Numbered from the stretch's first letter, positions 38,484 through 47,226 are shown. The stretch: 64,000 nt of DNA from Nocardioides cavernaquae (GCF_003600895.1 NZ_QYRP01000002.1:1922001-1986000); one strand, 5' to 3'. Program-made: numbers and translations. Notes: generated by a model from the letters alone, not told the origin.

Positions 38484-39989
38484 ATGACTGCAGAGCCGCG
38501 CACGTATGAGGTCCGCACCTACGGGTGCCAGATGAACGTCCACGACTCCGAGCGCCTCGGCGGCCTCCTGGAGGACGCCGGCTATGTCGCTGCTCCGGCA
38601 GGTGACGTCGCCGACGTGGTCGTGTTCAACACCTGCGCCGTGCGCGAGAACGCGGACAACAAGCTCTACGGCAACCTCGGTCACCTGGCGCCGGTGAAGG
38701 CGGCGAAGCCCGGCATGCAGATCGCCGTCGGTGGCTGCCTCGCGCAGAAGGACCGCTCGACCATCACCGCCAAGGCGCCGTGGGTGGACGTCGTCTTCGG
38801 CACCCACAACATCGGCTCGCTGCCGGCGCTGCTCGACCGTGCCCGCGCGCTGGAAGAGGCCCAGGTCGAGATCCTCGAGTCGCTCGAGGTCTTCCCCTCC
38901 ACGTTGCCGACCAAGCGCGACTCGGCGTACGCCGCGTGGGTCTCGATCTCCGTCGGCTGCAACAACACCTGCACGTTCTGCATCGTCCCCGCGCTGCGCG
39001 GCAAGGAGAAGGACCGCCGTCCGGGCGAGATCCTGGCCGAGATCAACGCGCTGGTGGGCGAGGGTGTCACCGAGGTGACCCTGCTCGGCCAGAACGTCAA
39101 CGCGTACGGCGTGGAGTTCGGCGACCGTGAGGCCTTCTCCAAGCTGCTGCGCGCGTGCGGCGAGATCGAGGGGCTGGAGCGGGTGCGGTTCACCTCGCCG
39201 CACCCGGCCGAGTTCACCGACGACGTCATTGCCGCGATGGCGGAGACACCCAACGTCATGCCGTCGCTGCACATGCCGCTGCAGTCGGGCTCGTCGCGCC
39301 TGCTCAAGGAGATGCGTCGGTCCTACCGTCAGTCGAAGTTCCTCGGGATCATCGATCGCGTCCGTGAGGCGATCCCGGATGCCGCGATCACCACCGACAT
39401 CATCGTGGGCTTCCCCGGCGAGACCGAGGAGGACTTCCTCGAGACGCTGCACGTGGTCCGCGAAGCCCGCTTCTCGGGTGCCTTCACGTTCCAGTACTCC
39501 AAGCGGCCCGGCACCCCTGCTGCGGACTTGCCGGACCAGATCTCGCCCGAGGTGGTCAAGGACCGCTACGGCCGTCTGGTCGACTTGGTCAACGAGATCG
39601 CCTGGGACGAGAACAAGCAGCTCGTCGGTCGCACCGTCGAGCTGATGGTGGCCGAGGGTGAGGGCCGCAAGGACGCTGCGACGCACCGGCTCTCCGGTCG
39701 CGCACCTGACAACCGGCTGGTGCACTTCAGCGCGGTGTTGTCCGAGGCGGCTTCGGTTGAGGCCGCTGGCGAGGCGATCCGGCCCGGCGACATGGTCACC
39801 GTCACGATCACCCAGGCCGCTCCGCACCACCTGATCGCCGACGGCGAGATCGAGTCCGTACGCCGCACCCGCGCGGGTGACGCGTGGGACCTGCGCCAGG
39901 GCCGTGCTGCTGCGCCGGCTGGTGTGGGTCTCGGGATGCCGTCGATCGGCGTCCCCGCTCCGCTGCCCGAAGCCCCCGCCTGCGGCTGA
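38484..39989 (+). CDS. miaB: MiaB, tRNA-2-methylthio-N6-dimethylallyladenosine synthase
   Basis: A 501-residue radical-SAM methylthiotransferase that finishes ms2i6A at tRNA position 37. The N-terminal domain has three cluster cysteines in [20 protein letters not shown] and VGGCLAQ. The radical-SAM motif is CNNTCTFC, and a C-terminal TRAM domain lies near residue 385-455. It pairs functionally with miaA at 42.9 kb. The ORF can be read from 38436, but the ATG at 38484 gives the usual start. It ends with a low-complexity Ala/Pro tail. Confidence 0.96.
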   Translation: MTAEPRTYEVRTYGCQMNVHDSERLGGLLEDAGYVAAPAGDVADVVVFNTCAVRENADNKLYGNLGHLAPVKAAKPGMQIAVGGCLAQKDRSTITAKAPWVDVVFGTHNIGSLPALLDRARALEEAQVEILESLEVFPSTLPTKRDSAYAAWVSISVGCNNTCTFCIVPALRGKEKDRRPGEILAEINALVGEGVTEVTLLGQNVNAYGVEFGDREAFSKLLRACGEIEGLERVRFTSPHPAEFTDDVIAAMAETPNVMPSLHMPLQSGSSRLLKEMRRSYRQSKFLGIIDRVREAIPDAAITTDIIVGFPGETEEDFLETLHVVREARFSGAFTFQYSKRPGTPAADLPDQISPEVVKDRYGRLVDLVNEIAWDENKQLVGRTVELMVAEGEGRKDAATHRLSGRAPDNRLVHFSAVLSEAASVEAAGEAIRPGDMVTVTITQAAPHHLIADGEIESVRRTRAGDAWDLRQGRAAAPAGVGLGMPSIGVPAPLPEAPACG

Positions 39990-40003
39990 GCTCGTCTCGC
40001 CAG

Positions 40004-40054
40004 ATCAGGCTGAAGACTTTTCGTCACATACAGACGAAAAGTCTTCGCCCTGAT
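40004..40054. repeat. Hairpin repeat family C, copy 1
   Basis: ATCAGG, two unpaired bases and GAAGACTTTTCGTC (to 40025) pair with GACGAAAAGTCTTC (40033-40046), two bases and CCTGAT across a 7-nt loop. It lies 14 bp after miaB, and the stop codon of the minus-strand DUF559-type gene falls inside the left arm. A matching copy lies at 41137. Confidence 0.8.
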
Positions 40055-41057
40055 TTGTGGGCACCTGCACCGCCAACTGGTCAGCGACGGCTGGGCAGGA
40101 CGGGCAGCTCTGCATCTGTCCCTGCCAGCCGAGCTTTCGAAGCAGCACAGCCAGCTTGGCGGCTGTGCTGCATGGCCGTACATAGGCCTGGCCCCAACCC
40201 AGCCGGAGAGTGCTGCGATCCGTGAGGGCTGCGTCGAGATCGCGCTCAAGACCGGCATCGCGCTCTGCAGACGTCGAGTGGCCGATCCGGCCGTCGAGCT
40301 CGATGATCAGACCGAGCTCCGGCAGCTCAGCATCGCGATTGACAACTGCTCGTGACTGCCCGGTCCGCGCAGTCACGTCACGAATCTGGCGCTGCGCAGA
40401 GGGCAGTCCGTGTGCTCGCTCGACGCGGCGGAGGTACTCGATCTCGAGGACCGACGCCGCCCCGGCTGCTGTGTCGGCGAGGACACCGATGATGAGATGG
40501 CGCCGCCGGAGCCGCTTGCGGGACTCCGCCGCCTTCAGCATGCCCTGTGCGGTCGTGCGACGTGAGCGGATGGCGTCGCTGAGAACGCCGATCGACGCCA
40601 TGTCGGTCGGTGCTGCGGCGGCCGCGTCGATGGCTGCATGCTCGATCCGGACCCGCGGAGGCGAGAGCTGCTGGTGGACGATCGAGGCGTAGGACTCGCG
40701 TCGCTCCACCTCCACGCCGGGCTGGCTGCGAACATCCCGGTCAGCGGCGACGATCACCCGGATCGGTCCATCGTCGGAGTAGTCGCGTCGCCCGGGGCCG
40801 TCAGCCGCCCGCAACGCCGACGTGCCCGCCAACGCCGACGGTGCGGCGTACAGCGTTGCTGCCCAGGCCCGCTGCCTCCACGTGGGGGTGCCGGTGTGGT
40901 TCAGATAGACGCCCGGCTGGATGATCACCCACTCGCGACGGCGCAGCCGCCGTCGGATCGTGGCATCGGATTCGCCGTGGAGGTCGATCACCTGACGGCG
41001 CGCGACCACGCCATCCTGCAGATCGAGGAGGTCTTCGAGCGGAGTCAACGTGCGCAT
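40005..41057 (-). CDS. AbiEi/DUF559-type protein (winged helix plus Vsr-like endonuclease fold)
   Basis: A 350-residue protein. The N-terminal third resembles AbiEi-type antitoxin helix-turn-helix regions (DLLDLQDGVVARRQVIDL then REWVIIQPGVYLNHTG). The C-terminal third has the DUF559/Vsr-like pattern LPELGLIIELDGRIGH with an aspartate and glutamate pair. Such combined proteins occur in many copies in actinobacterial genomes; function is not established. Hairpin repeats of family C lie at both ends, and the last codons (EDFSSVCDEKSSA) are encoded by one repeat itself. No partner toxin gene is adjacent. Confidence 0.7.
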   Translation of the reverse strand: MRTLTPLEDLLDLQDGVVARRQVIDLHGESDATIRRRLRRREWVIIQPGVYLNHTGTPTWRQRAWAATLYAAPSALAGTSALRAADGPGRRDYSDDGPIRVIVAADRDVRSQPGVEVERRESYASIVHQQLSPPRVRIEHAAIDAAAAAPTDMASIGVLSDAIRSRRTTAQGMLKAAESRKRLRRRHLIIGVLADTAAGAASVLEIEYLRRVERAHGLPSAQRQIRDVTARTGQSRAVVNRDAELPELGLIIELDGRIGHSTSAERDAGLERDLDAALTDRSTLRLGWGQAYVRPCSTAAKLAVLLRKLGWQGQMQSCPSCPAVADQLAVQVPTNQGEDFSSVCDEKSSA

Positions 41058-41136
41058 GTGGCAACGGTGCGCGCGGAGCGACTCGGCCGCCACCACGCCT
41101 CAGACACCCTGTGGAGAACTCGCCGACGATTGGCGC

Positions 41137-41180
41137 GAAGACTCTTTGTCGCATGCTGACGAAGAGTCTTCGGCCTGATT
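41137..41180. repeat. Hairpin repeat family C, copy 2
   Basis: GAAGACTCTTTGTC (41137-41150) pairs with GACGAAGAGTCTTC (41158-41171) across 7 nt, followed by CCTGATT as in copy 1. Compared with copy 1, a T-A pair has become C-G and a C-G pair has become T-G, so the stem is kept. It lies 80 bp before the start of the DUF559-type gene. Confidence 0.8.
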
Positions 41181-41197
41181 CGTGGACCGGTGTGGGG

Positions 41198-41323
41198 CTA
41201 CTCCAGGTCCATCATCGGAGCGCTGCCGGGACCGTGCTCGGGCTGCAGAGCAGGCTCGCTCTCCTCAGCCATCTGAAGCTCGGTGTCGTGGTGGACGTCG
41301 GGTAGGTGCTTGGGGTCGGACAT
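41198..41323 (-). CDS. Small acidic protein of 41 residues
   Basis: The frame reads MSDPKHLPDVHHDTELQMAE, then ESEPALQPEHGPGSAPMMDLE. AAGGAG lies 9 bp upstream of the ATG at 41323, and a second ATG sits 6 bp further upstream. It is acidic, polar and probably unstructured. No family recognised. It is downstream of the Nudix gene on the same strand. Confidence 0.45.
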   Translation of the reverse strand: MSDPKHLPDVHHDTELQMAEESEPALQPEHGPGSAPMMDLE

Positions 41324-41388
41324 GCTCATCAACTCCTTCATCTCCCAGTGAACTCCGCTCGGCGGCGCCGCACCAGAGGCGCGCGGGC

Positions 41389-41841
41389 TCAGAAGCCGAA
41401 GGTCAGGTACTTCTCGTGGGTGCCGAGTGATGCCAGCGCGTGACGCTCGTGCGGCACCACGGTTGACGGAAGCGCGGAGAGTGCACACCAACGCAGCTCG
41501 GCGCACTTGTCGGGCTCGACGATCCGCGGCGCGCCCACCCAGGAACGCGCGGTGAAGAAGAAGTCGATCCGTTCGTCGATCGGATCGGCGTGCGCGGTGC
41601 GCTGCATCGAGAACTCGAGGTGCAGGTCGAGGTCGGTCACGCCGAGCTCCTCGAGCGCCTCGCGCCGGGCCGCGTCGTACGCCGTTTCGCCGCGCTCGAC
41701 GTGGCCGGCTGCGGCTGCCGCCCAGTGGTTGTCCATGTAGCCGGTGTTCTGTCGGTACTGCAGGAGTACCTCGGGCCCGGTCACCCCGTCGCGCAGGAGG
41801 AAGACGTAGGAGGCGGGCACGACCACGAAGCGTTCGGTCAT
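41389..41841 (-). CDS. Nudix hydrolase
   Basis: A 150-residue Nudix-fold protein. The box reads GHVERGETAYDAARREALEE followed by LGV, matching the G-x5-E-x7-RE-U-x-EE-x-G-U pattern. It probably hydrolyses a nucleoside diphosphate linked to another group. The specific substrate cannot be called. It is followed by the small acidic ORF and preceded by the Pro/Ala-rich MT0933-like gene on the same strand. Confidence 0.9.
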   Translation of the reverse strand: MTERFVVVPASYVFLLRDGVTGPEVLLQYRQNTGYMDNHWAAAAAGHVERGETAYDAARREALEELGVTDLDLHLEFSMQRTAHADPIDERIDFFFTARSWVGAPRIVEPDKCAELRWCALSALPSTVVPHERHALASLGTHEKYLTFGF

Positions 41842-41871
41842 GCCCGCCACCCTAGGGCGTCGACTGCGGGA

Positions 41872-42462
41872 TCACTGCGGCCGGGTTGACCCGTGCTCGG
41901 TCGCGTAGCCCGGCTGCGTCTCGGGCTCGGCCGGCGCGTAGCCCGGCTCTCCACCGGGAGCGGGGTCGGTGGGTACGGCGCCGGGAGCGGGGTCGGTGGG
42001 TACGGCGCCGGGCTCGGTGGGCGCGGGAGCAGTGCCCGGGTCGGCCGGCGGATATGCCGGCTCGGTGCCCGGCTGACCTCCGCCCGGGACCGGCTCGGCC
42101 GGGCTGTCCGGGAACGCCGGCTCCGCCGGAGGAGCGGTGCCCTCGGGCTGCGCCGGTGCTTCCGCGGAGCCGGTCGGGTCCGGGGCAGGAGCCTCGGCCT
42201 GCGGCTCGGCGGGCGCTTCGCCAGTCGGCTCGGCCGGAGCCTCGCTTGTCGGCTCGGCGTGTGGGTCAGCGCCGATGTCGTCGTTCTGCCCGTCCAGCCC
42301 GTCGAGCGCGTCCTGGACCTTGCCTACCCCCGTCTGGATCTGCTCGGAGTACTTACCGTCGGTCTTGTCGTCGATGAACTCGCCGACCTTCTCGACTGCT
42401 TCGCCGATCTGGTTGCCGAACTTGTCGACGGCGCCAGCTGCCGTCCCCTGAATGTCAGTCAT
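41872..42462 (-). CDS. MT0933 antitoxin-like N-terminus with long Pro/Ala/Glu-rich tail
   Basis: A 196-residue protein. Residues 1-60 (MTDIQGTAAGAVDKFGNQIG, then EKVGEFIDDKTDGKYSEQIQ) match the MT0933-type antitoxin-like family. The remaining 130 residues are low-complexity, rich in Pro, Ala and Glu, including PGAVPTDPA twice in tandem and several EAPAEP copies. There is no signal peptide. The paralogue next upstream (42,648) has only the first part. Function is unknown; the tail resembles disordered or wall-spanning segments. Confidence 0.65.
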   Translation of the reverse strand: MTDIQGTAAGAVDKFGNQIGEAVEKVGEFIDDKTDGKYSEQIQTGVGKVQDALDGLDGQNDDIGADPHAEPTSEAPAEPTGEAPAEPQAEAPAPDPTGSAEAPAQPEGTAPPAEPAFPDSPAEPVPGGGQPGTEPAYPPADPGTAPAPTEPGAVPTDPAPGAVPTDPAPGGEPGYAPAEPETQPGYATEHGSTRPQ

Positions 42463-42585
42463 GAACTCTCCCGAGATGGAGGGTGCGGCCGGGCTGGTCC
42501 CAGCCGTCGCGTCCATTCAACCCATTTGGCCGAACGAACTCTCAACCGGCGATCTCCAGTTCTTCAGGGTTTCTCAGGACGCAGA

Positions 42586-42618
42586 ACGGCCCCCGGACCA
42601 CGAGGGTCTGGGGGCCGT
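42586..42618. terminator. Terminator of the 62-residue MT0933-like gene
   Basis: ACGGCCCCCGGACC (42586-42599) pairs with GGTCTGGGGGCCGT (42605-42618), one G-U wobble, 5-nt loop. It lies 30 bp after the stop of the short paralogue on the minus strand. Confidence 0.8.
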
Positions 42619-42647
42619 CCTGCAGATTCGTGTGGATCAGGCGTAGG

Positions 42648-42836
42648 TCACGCCTGGTCGTTGATGCCGAGGGCGTCCTTGGCCTTGTCGGCGATCAGGT
42701 CGCCCTTGTCGCCGAGCTTGCCGCCGGTCTTTTCGTCCACGAAGTCGACCGCCTTGTCGATGGCGTCGCCGACCTTGTCGCCGTGCTCGCCGACCGCGTT
42801 CTCAGCCTGGCCCTTGATGTCGTCGAGGAAACCCAT
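42648..42836 (-). CDS. MT0933 antitoxin-like small protein
   Basis: A 62-residue protein opening MGFLDDIKGQAENAVGEHGD, followed by KVGDAIDKAVDFVDEKTGGK, the typical MT0933 antitoxin family signature (family named after a Mycobacterium tuberculosis antitoxin). No toxin gene adjoins it, so a toxin-antitoxin role is doubtful here; many such proteins in actinobacteria stand alone. It is divergent from miaA and upstream of a longer paralogue at 41,872. Confidence 0.8.
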   Translation of the reverse strand: MGFLDDIKGQAENAVGEHGDKVGDAIDKAVDFVDEKTGGKLGDKGDLIADKAKDALGINDQA

Positions 42837-42909
42837 GATTGCCCGTCCTGTGGTTGGAGAAGTCGCTGCACCGAATTGCAGTGACCTGTTCGTTTGGAAC
42901 ACTAACCCC

Positions 42910-43842
42910 ATGCCGGCAGATCTGACCCCAACCGAACTGCCGGATCTGCCTCCCGTCATTGCCGTCGTCGGACCGACCGCCGCGGGCAAGACCGCACTCT
43001 CGCTCGACCTTGCGGAGCGGCTCGGCGGCGAGATCGTCAACACCGACGCGATGCAGGTCTACCGGGGCATGGACATCGGCACAGCCAAGCTGCCGTTCGA
43101 CGAGCGCAGGGGCATCCCGCACCATCTCCTCGACTTCCTCGAGATCGACCAGGTCGCCAGCGTCGCTGAGTTCCAGCGGCTCGCACGCCTCACGATCGAC
43201 GAGCTCCGGGCTGCCGGGAAGGTGCCGGTCCTGGTCGGCGGGTCCGCGCTCTACACCCGCGCCGTGCTCGACAGGTTCGAGTTCCCCGGCACGGATCCCG
43301 CCGTACGACGCCGGCTCGAGGACGAGCTCGCGGCAGCCGGTTCCGGCGTACTCCATGCACGGCTGGAGGCTGCAGATCCGAAGGCGGCCGCCGGCATCCT
43401 GGCCTCCAACGGCAGGCGGATCGTCCGCGCGCTCGAGGTGATCGAGCTGACGGGGCGGCCCTACAGCGCGAGCCTGCCGGTGCTGGAGTACGCGGTCGAG
43501 GGCGCGCACCAGATCGGCGTACGGATCGATCGCCCGACCCTCGACGCGCGCATCGCGCAGCGCGTGGAGCTGATGTTCGAGGCGGGCTTCGTCGCGGAGG
43601 TCGAGGCACTCGTGGCGCGAGGCCTGAAGGACACCGTGACCGCCCGTCGTGCGATCGGCTACCCCGAGGTCATGGCGCTGCTCGCGGGCGAGCTGACCGA
43701 GGCCGAGGCGCGCGAGAAGATCGCGACCGCTACTCGTAGGTTTGCGCGCAGGCAGGACGGCTGGTTCGTCAAGGATCCGCGGGTGACCTGGCTCGAGTGG
43801 GACGCCCCCGACCTCGTCGACCAGGCCGTCGCCCTGCTCTGA
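42910..43842 (+). CDS. miaA: MiaA, tRNA dimethylallyltransferase
   Basis: It adds the dimethylallyl group to A37 of tRNAs reading UNN codons; MiaB (38.5 kb) then adds the methylthio group. The 310-residue protein has the P-loop GPTAAGKTAL, IVNTDAMQVYRGMDIGTAK, GIPHHLLDFLE, VLVGGSALYTRAVL and the C-terminal RRFARRQDGWF. The ATG at 42910 follows the common motif MPADLTPTELPDLPPVIAVV in part. Divergent from the MT0933-like gene, with dapF two genes downstream. Confidence 0.96.
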   Translation: MPADLTPTELPDLPPVIAVVGPTAAGKTALSLDLAERLGGEIVNTDAMQVYRGMDIGTAKLPFDERRGIPHHLLDFLEIDQVASVAEFQRLARLTIDELRAAGKVPVLVGGSALYTRAVLDRFEFPGTDPAVRRRLEDELAAAGSGVLHARLEAADPKAAAGILASNGRRIVRALEVIELTGRPYSASLPVLEYAVEGAHQIGVRIDRPTLDARIAQRVELMFEAGFVAEVEALVARGLKDTVTARRAIGYPEVMALLAGELTEAEAREKIATATRRFARRQDGWFVKDPRVTWLEWDAPDLVDQAVALL

Positions 43843-43861
43843 CGTTCCCCTCACTCTCCCC

Positions 43862-43949
43862 GCCGAGAGGTCAGGTTTGGTGCGCCGAAAGGTCAATTCT
43901 GGTCCGCCGAACCGTCGGTTTTGGCCCGCCGAGATGGCAGGTTTGGACC
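43862..43949. repeat. 22-bp repeat family B, site 3 (four tandem units)
   Basis: Four units of exactly 22 bp at 43862, 43884, 43906 and 43928. Each opens GCCGA and keeps a GG-rich end: unit 1 GCCGAGAGGTCAGGTTTGG, unit 4 GCCGAGATGGCAGGTTTGG. The array ends at the base before the ATG of the reductase gene, so its last unit supplies the translation start region. It begins 20 bp after the miaA stop. Confidence 0.9.
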
Positions 43950-44480
43950 ATGGCGACGCAGTTCTACACCGGCTCCAGCCTCGACGGCTTCATCGCGACC
44001 CCGGAGCACGATCTCGGCTGGCTGACCTCACGTGACATCGACCCGGCGGGGCCGATGCATTACGAAGCGTTCGCGGAGGACGTGGGGGCGCTGGTGATGG
44101 GCGCCTCCACCTACCAGTGGATGCTCGACCACCTCGGCGAGATGGGCGACCGCTGGCCCTACGAGCAGCCGACCTGGGTCTTCACGCACCGTAAGTTCCC
44201 GGAGCCGCCCGGTGACATCCGTTTCGCGAGCGGCTCGGTCGCCGCGGTGCACGCCGACGCAGTGGCCGCAGCGGGGGAGAAGCACGTCTGGCTCGTCGGC
44301 GGCGGCGACCTCGTCGGCCAGTTCGCCGATGCCGGGCTGCTCGACGAGATCTGGGTGCAGTTCGCCCCGGTCACCCTGGGTGCCGGCGCTCCGCTGCTGC
44401 CGAGGCACCTCGAGCTGGAGCTGAAGGAGGTCGCGCGCAACCGCGACTTCGTCTGCGCGAGGTACGACGTCGTGCGCTGA
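43950..44480 (+). CDS. Dihydrofolate reductase family protein (RibD C-terminal-like)
   Basis: A 176-residue protein opening MATQFYTGSSLDGFIATP, the usual start of the dihydrofolate reductase/RibD C-terminal superfamily, with VMGASTYQWMLDH, TWVFTHRKFP and VWLVGGGDLVGQFADAGLLDE. It should bind NADPH; the substrate is uncertain and it is probably not the main DHFR. A family B repeat array ends at the base before the ATG, and no strong ribosome site is seen other than AGG within the last unit. Confidence 0.85.
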   Translation: MATQFYTGSSLDGFIATPEHDLGWLTSRDIDPAGPMHYEAFAEDVGALVMGASTYQWMLDHLGEMGDRWPYEQPTWVFTHRKFPEPPGDIRFASGSVAAVHADAVAAAGEKHVWLVGGGDLVGQFADAGLLDEIWVQFAPVTLGAGAPLLPRHLELELKEVARNRDFVCARYDVVR

Positions 44481-44521
44481 GAAGATCTACCGCGCGTGAT
44501 CGGTGGTGGGACAATGAACTC

Positions 44522-45388
44522 GTGAGCGCTTACCCCTTCCTCAAGGGACACGGCACGGAGAACGATTTCGTGCTGCTGCCCGACCACGACGGTTCGATCC
44601 ACGGTGATCTGACCGAAGAGCGGGTGCGCGCCCTCTGCGACCGGCGGGCCGGGATCGGTGGTGACGGTGTGATGCGGGTGATCCGCACCCAGGCGCTCGC
44701 CGAGTTCGACCAGGCGGTCCTCGAGCTGCACGAGCCTGACCCCGAGTGGTTCATGGACTACCGCAACTCCGACGGCTCGCTGTCGGAGATGTGCGGCAAC
44801 GGGATCCGCGTCTTCGCGCGCCACCTGGCCGAGTCCGGCCTGATCGACACCAGCGGCCCGGTTGCGATCGGCACGCGCGCCGGCATCCGCACCGTCACCT
44901 TCTCCGACGCGGGCGAGATCACCGTCGACATGGGCCGTCCCGTCCTGGGGCGCGATTCCGAGGTCGCGGTCCCGCCGCTGGCCTGGAAGGCAACCAACAT
45001 CGACATGGGCAACCCCCACGCGGTCGCGTTCGTGGAGAGCCTCGACCAGGCCGGCACGCTCCTGGAGGAGCCGGACTACGACCACGCGGTCTACCCCGAG
45101 GGCGTCAACGTCGAGTTCGTCGTACGCCGCGGGTCCCAGCACGTCGCGATGCGGGTGCACGAGCGCGGCTCCGGCGAGACCCGCTCCTGCGGCACGGGCG
45201 CCTGCGCCGTGATGGTGGCCAGCGCGATCAAGGACCGGTATGCCCCGGCCGGGTCCACGCCGGCCGGAGACGTGACCTACCGCGTCGACGTACCCGGTGG
45301 CGAGCTGTCGATCACCTGGACCCGCACCGACCGCGTGCTGCTCACCGGCCCGGCCGTGATGGTCGCCGAAGGCATCACGGACCTCTGA
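44522..45388 (+). CDS. dapF: DapF, diaminopimelate epimerase
   Basis: It converts LL- to meso-diaminopimelate for lysine and peptidoglycan. The 288-residue protein has the two catalytic cysteines in EMCGNGIRVFARHLAE and TRSCGTGACAVMVA, the family fold KGHGTENDFVLLPD at the start and NIDMGNPHAVAFVE in the middle. The GTG at 44522 is used. It lies in the usual miaA-dapF-hflX order, with several genes inserted. A family B repeat pair follows in inverted orientation. Confidence 0.96.
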   Translation: MSAYPFLKGHGTENDFVLLPDHDGSIHGDLTEERVRALCDRRAGIGGDGVMRVIRTQALAEFDQAVLELHEPDPEWFMDYRNSDGSLSEMCGNGIRVFARHLAESGLIDTSGPVAIGTRAGIRTVTFSDAGEITVDMGRPVLGRDSEVAVPPLAWKATNIDMGNPHAVAFVESLDQAGTLLEEPDYDHAVYPEGVNVEFVVRRGSQHVAMRVHERGSGETRSCGTGACAVMVASAIKDRYAPAGSTPAGDVTYRVDVPGGELSITWTRTDRVLLTGPAVMVAEGITDL

Positions 45389-45397
45389 CGGCTCGGC

Positions 45398-45441
45398 GCG
45401 CCAAACCTGACCTCTCGCGCCACCAAACCTGACCTCTCGGC
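45398..45441. repeat. 22-bp repeat family B, site 4 (two inverted units)
   Basis: Units at 45398-45419 and 45420-45441 read on the minus strand as GCGAGAGGTCAGGTTTGG and GCCGAGAGGTCAGGTTTGG, with a third partial one at 45392. They point opposite to the array at 43862, so the reductase and dapF lie between inverted repeats. They start 10 bp after the dapF stop. Confidence 0.88.
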
Positions 45442-45459
45442 GGTCAGTGGAGGTGCTGT

Positions 45460-45520
45460 GTCGACGGCTGGACATCCGCTGGCCACGTCCTGAACGCACG
45501 AGTTTGTGCGAGCCGTCGAC
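45460..45520. repeat. Long-loop inverted repeat upstream of PhoD-1
   Basis: GTCGACGGCT (45460-45469) and its exact complement (45511-45520) enclose 41 nt, including an inner GCACG/TGTGC stem. It lies in the 198-bp gap between dapF and the phosphatase gene. The role is unknown; it could be a terminator or a regulator site. Confidence 0.4.
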
Positions 45521-45586
45521 TGCGGTTGGGCGACACGACACCTCGGCACGGGCTGTTGGTCACACCCGCTCAGCAGTGTCCGGGGC

Positions 45587-47149
45587 ATGGTGCAGATCAG
45601 CCGCCGCACCGCCCTCTTCGCGGGCGTCGGTGGAGGAGTCGTCCCGGGGGCACTCGGGGTCAGCGGGTTCGTTCGACCGCAGGCGCCTCGTCGCATCGAG
45701 CTGCCGGTCGGCGTCCGCTCCGGCGACGTCACCACCGACTCGGCAGTGCTCTGGAGCGCGGCATCCAGCGCTGGTGAGCTACGGGTCCGACTCACCAGCA
45801 ACGGCCGGCGGCTCCGCTCCGTCCGCGGTGCGTACGCCGATGAGCAGACCGACTTCACCGCGCGCCACACGTTGCGCGGGCTGGCGCCTGGCCGGGAGTA
45901 CGAAGCCACGATGTGGTTCGAGGACTCTGCGGGCAAGCGCGGCGAGGAGCAGACGCTGCGGTTCTCCACCGCTCCGATCCATCCCGCCCCGACGAGCCTG
46001 GTCTGGTCGGGAGACGTCTGTGGCCAGGGCTGGGGGATCAACGACGAGCTCGGCGGGATGACGTCGTACCAGGCGATGCTCGACGTCGAGCCCGACCTGT
46101 TCCTGCACTGCGGCGACACGATCTATGCCGACGAGCCGATCGAGAAGCGCGCCCTGGAGCCGGACTTCAAGCACCTGTGGCGCAGCCGGGTCGCGTTCGG
46201 TGTGGACCACGTTGCCGAGACGCTGGCCGACTTCCGCGGGCGGCACCGCTACAACCTGCTCGACGACAACGTACGCCGCTTCCACCAGGCAGTGCCGATG
46301 GTGGCGCAGTGGGACGACCACGAGACGACCAACAACTGGTGGCCCGGGCACACGGTCGAGGACCCGGCGTACGAGCTGGAGAAGAGCTGCGATGTCCTGG
46401 CTGCGCGGGCCCGGCGGGCGTGGCAGGAGTACCAGCCGATCGCGCTCGACCACCTCAACGGGCGGGGGACGACCGGTTTCGCCGAGGCCCTGATCTACCG
46501 GAAGGTGTCGCGCGGCGCGCACCTCGACGTGTTCTGCCTGGACCAGCGCAGCTACCGGGGGCCGAACAACGTCCCGGAGGGCGAGCCGGAGCAGGGGCTG
46601 ATGGGGGAGGCGCAGACCGACTGGCTGATTCGCGAGGTCTCTCGGTCGAAGGCCACGTGGAAGGTGATCAGCGCCGACCAGCCGCTCTCCATCAACGCCC
46701 GTCTCCACGACGACCGGGACAGCTACGCCAACCACCTCGATCGTGAGCCCCGTGGGCGCGAGGCAGAGCTGGCCCGGGTGCTGTCTGCGTTCAAGGCCAA
46801 CGGGGTGAAGAACGTCGTGTGGGTGACGGCGGACGTCCACTACACGGCCGCGCACCACTACGACCCCTCCCGCGCGGCGTACACCGACTTCGATCCGTTC
46901 TGGGAGTTCGTCTCCGGCCCGCTCCACGGGAGCACGTTCCCGGTGAAGGAGGTCGACAAGACGTTCGGCGCCAAGATCCACTACGCGCTCGGCGCGGAGA
47001 CGAGGAACCCGAAGGGCGAGTCGCCGCGCGCCGGGAAGCAGTTCTTCGGGCAGATGCTGATCTCGCGCGAGGGAGCACTGACCGTCAACCTGCGCAAGGT
47101 CTCGGGCGAGGTCTTGTGGACGAAGGTGCTCGAGCCCGACAGATTGTGA
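45587..47149 (+). CDS. PhoD-family alkaline phosphatase, Tat-exported (first copy)
   Basis: A 520-residue metallophosphatase/phosphodiesterase. The Tat signal SRRTALFAG is near residue 5, followed by a hydrophobic stretch. Metal ligand motifs are VWSGDVCGQG, HCGDTIYAD, QWDDHETTNNWW and VTADVHYTAAHHY. The N-terminal PhoD-N beta domain runs to about residue 130. It would act outside the cell in phosphate release. The ppk2 gene follows. A second PhoD lies at 57.1-58.8 kb. Confidence 0.92.
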   Translation: MVQISRRTALFAGVGGGVVPGALGVSGFVRPQAPRRIELPVGVRSGDVTTDSAVLWSAASSAGELRVRLTSNGRRLRSVRGAYADEQTDFTARHTLRGLAPGREYEATMWFEDSAGKRGEEQTLRFSTAPIHPAPTSLVWSGDVCGQGWGINDELGGMTSYQAMLDVEPDLFLHCGDTIYADEPIEKRALEPDFKHLWRSRVAFGVDHVAETLADFRGRHRYNLLDDNVRRFHQAVPMVAQWDDHETTNNWWPGHTVEDPAYELEKSCDVLAARARRAWQEYQPIALDHLNGRGTTGFAEALIYRKVSRGAHLDVFCLDQRSYRGPNNVPEGEPEQGLMGEAQTDWLIREVSRSKATWKVISADQPLSINARLHDDRDSYANHLDREPRGREAELARVLSAFKANGVKNVVWVTADVHYTAAHHYDPSRAAYTDFDPFWEFVSGPLHGSTFPVKEVDKTFGAKIHYALGAETRNPKGESPRAGKQFFGQMLISREGALTVNLRKVSGEVLWTKVLEPDRL

Positions 47150-47226
47150 TGCTTGCCACATTCGCCCGAATTGGCGAGTATCACTTCCGTGGAGCGCGTG
47201 GGGTGCTCCCGACGAGCGGAGTCGGC

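Noticed and set aside
42648..42836. Toxin-antitoxin module
   Set aside because: The antitoxin-like gene has no adjacent toxin candidate; neighbours are a paralogue and miaA.
43862..45441. Composite transposon bounded by inverted family B repeats around the reductase and dapF
   Set aside because: There is no transposase and no target duplication, and dapF is a core gene in its usual place.
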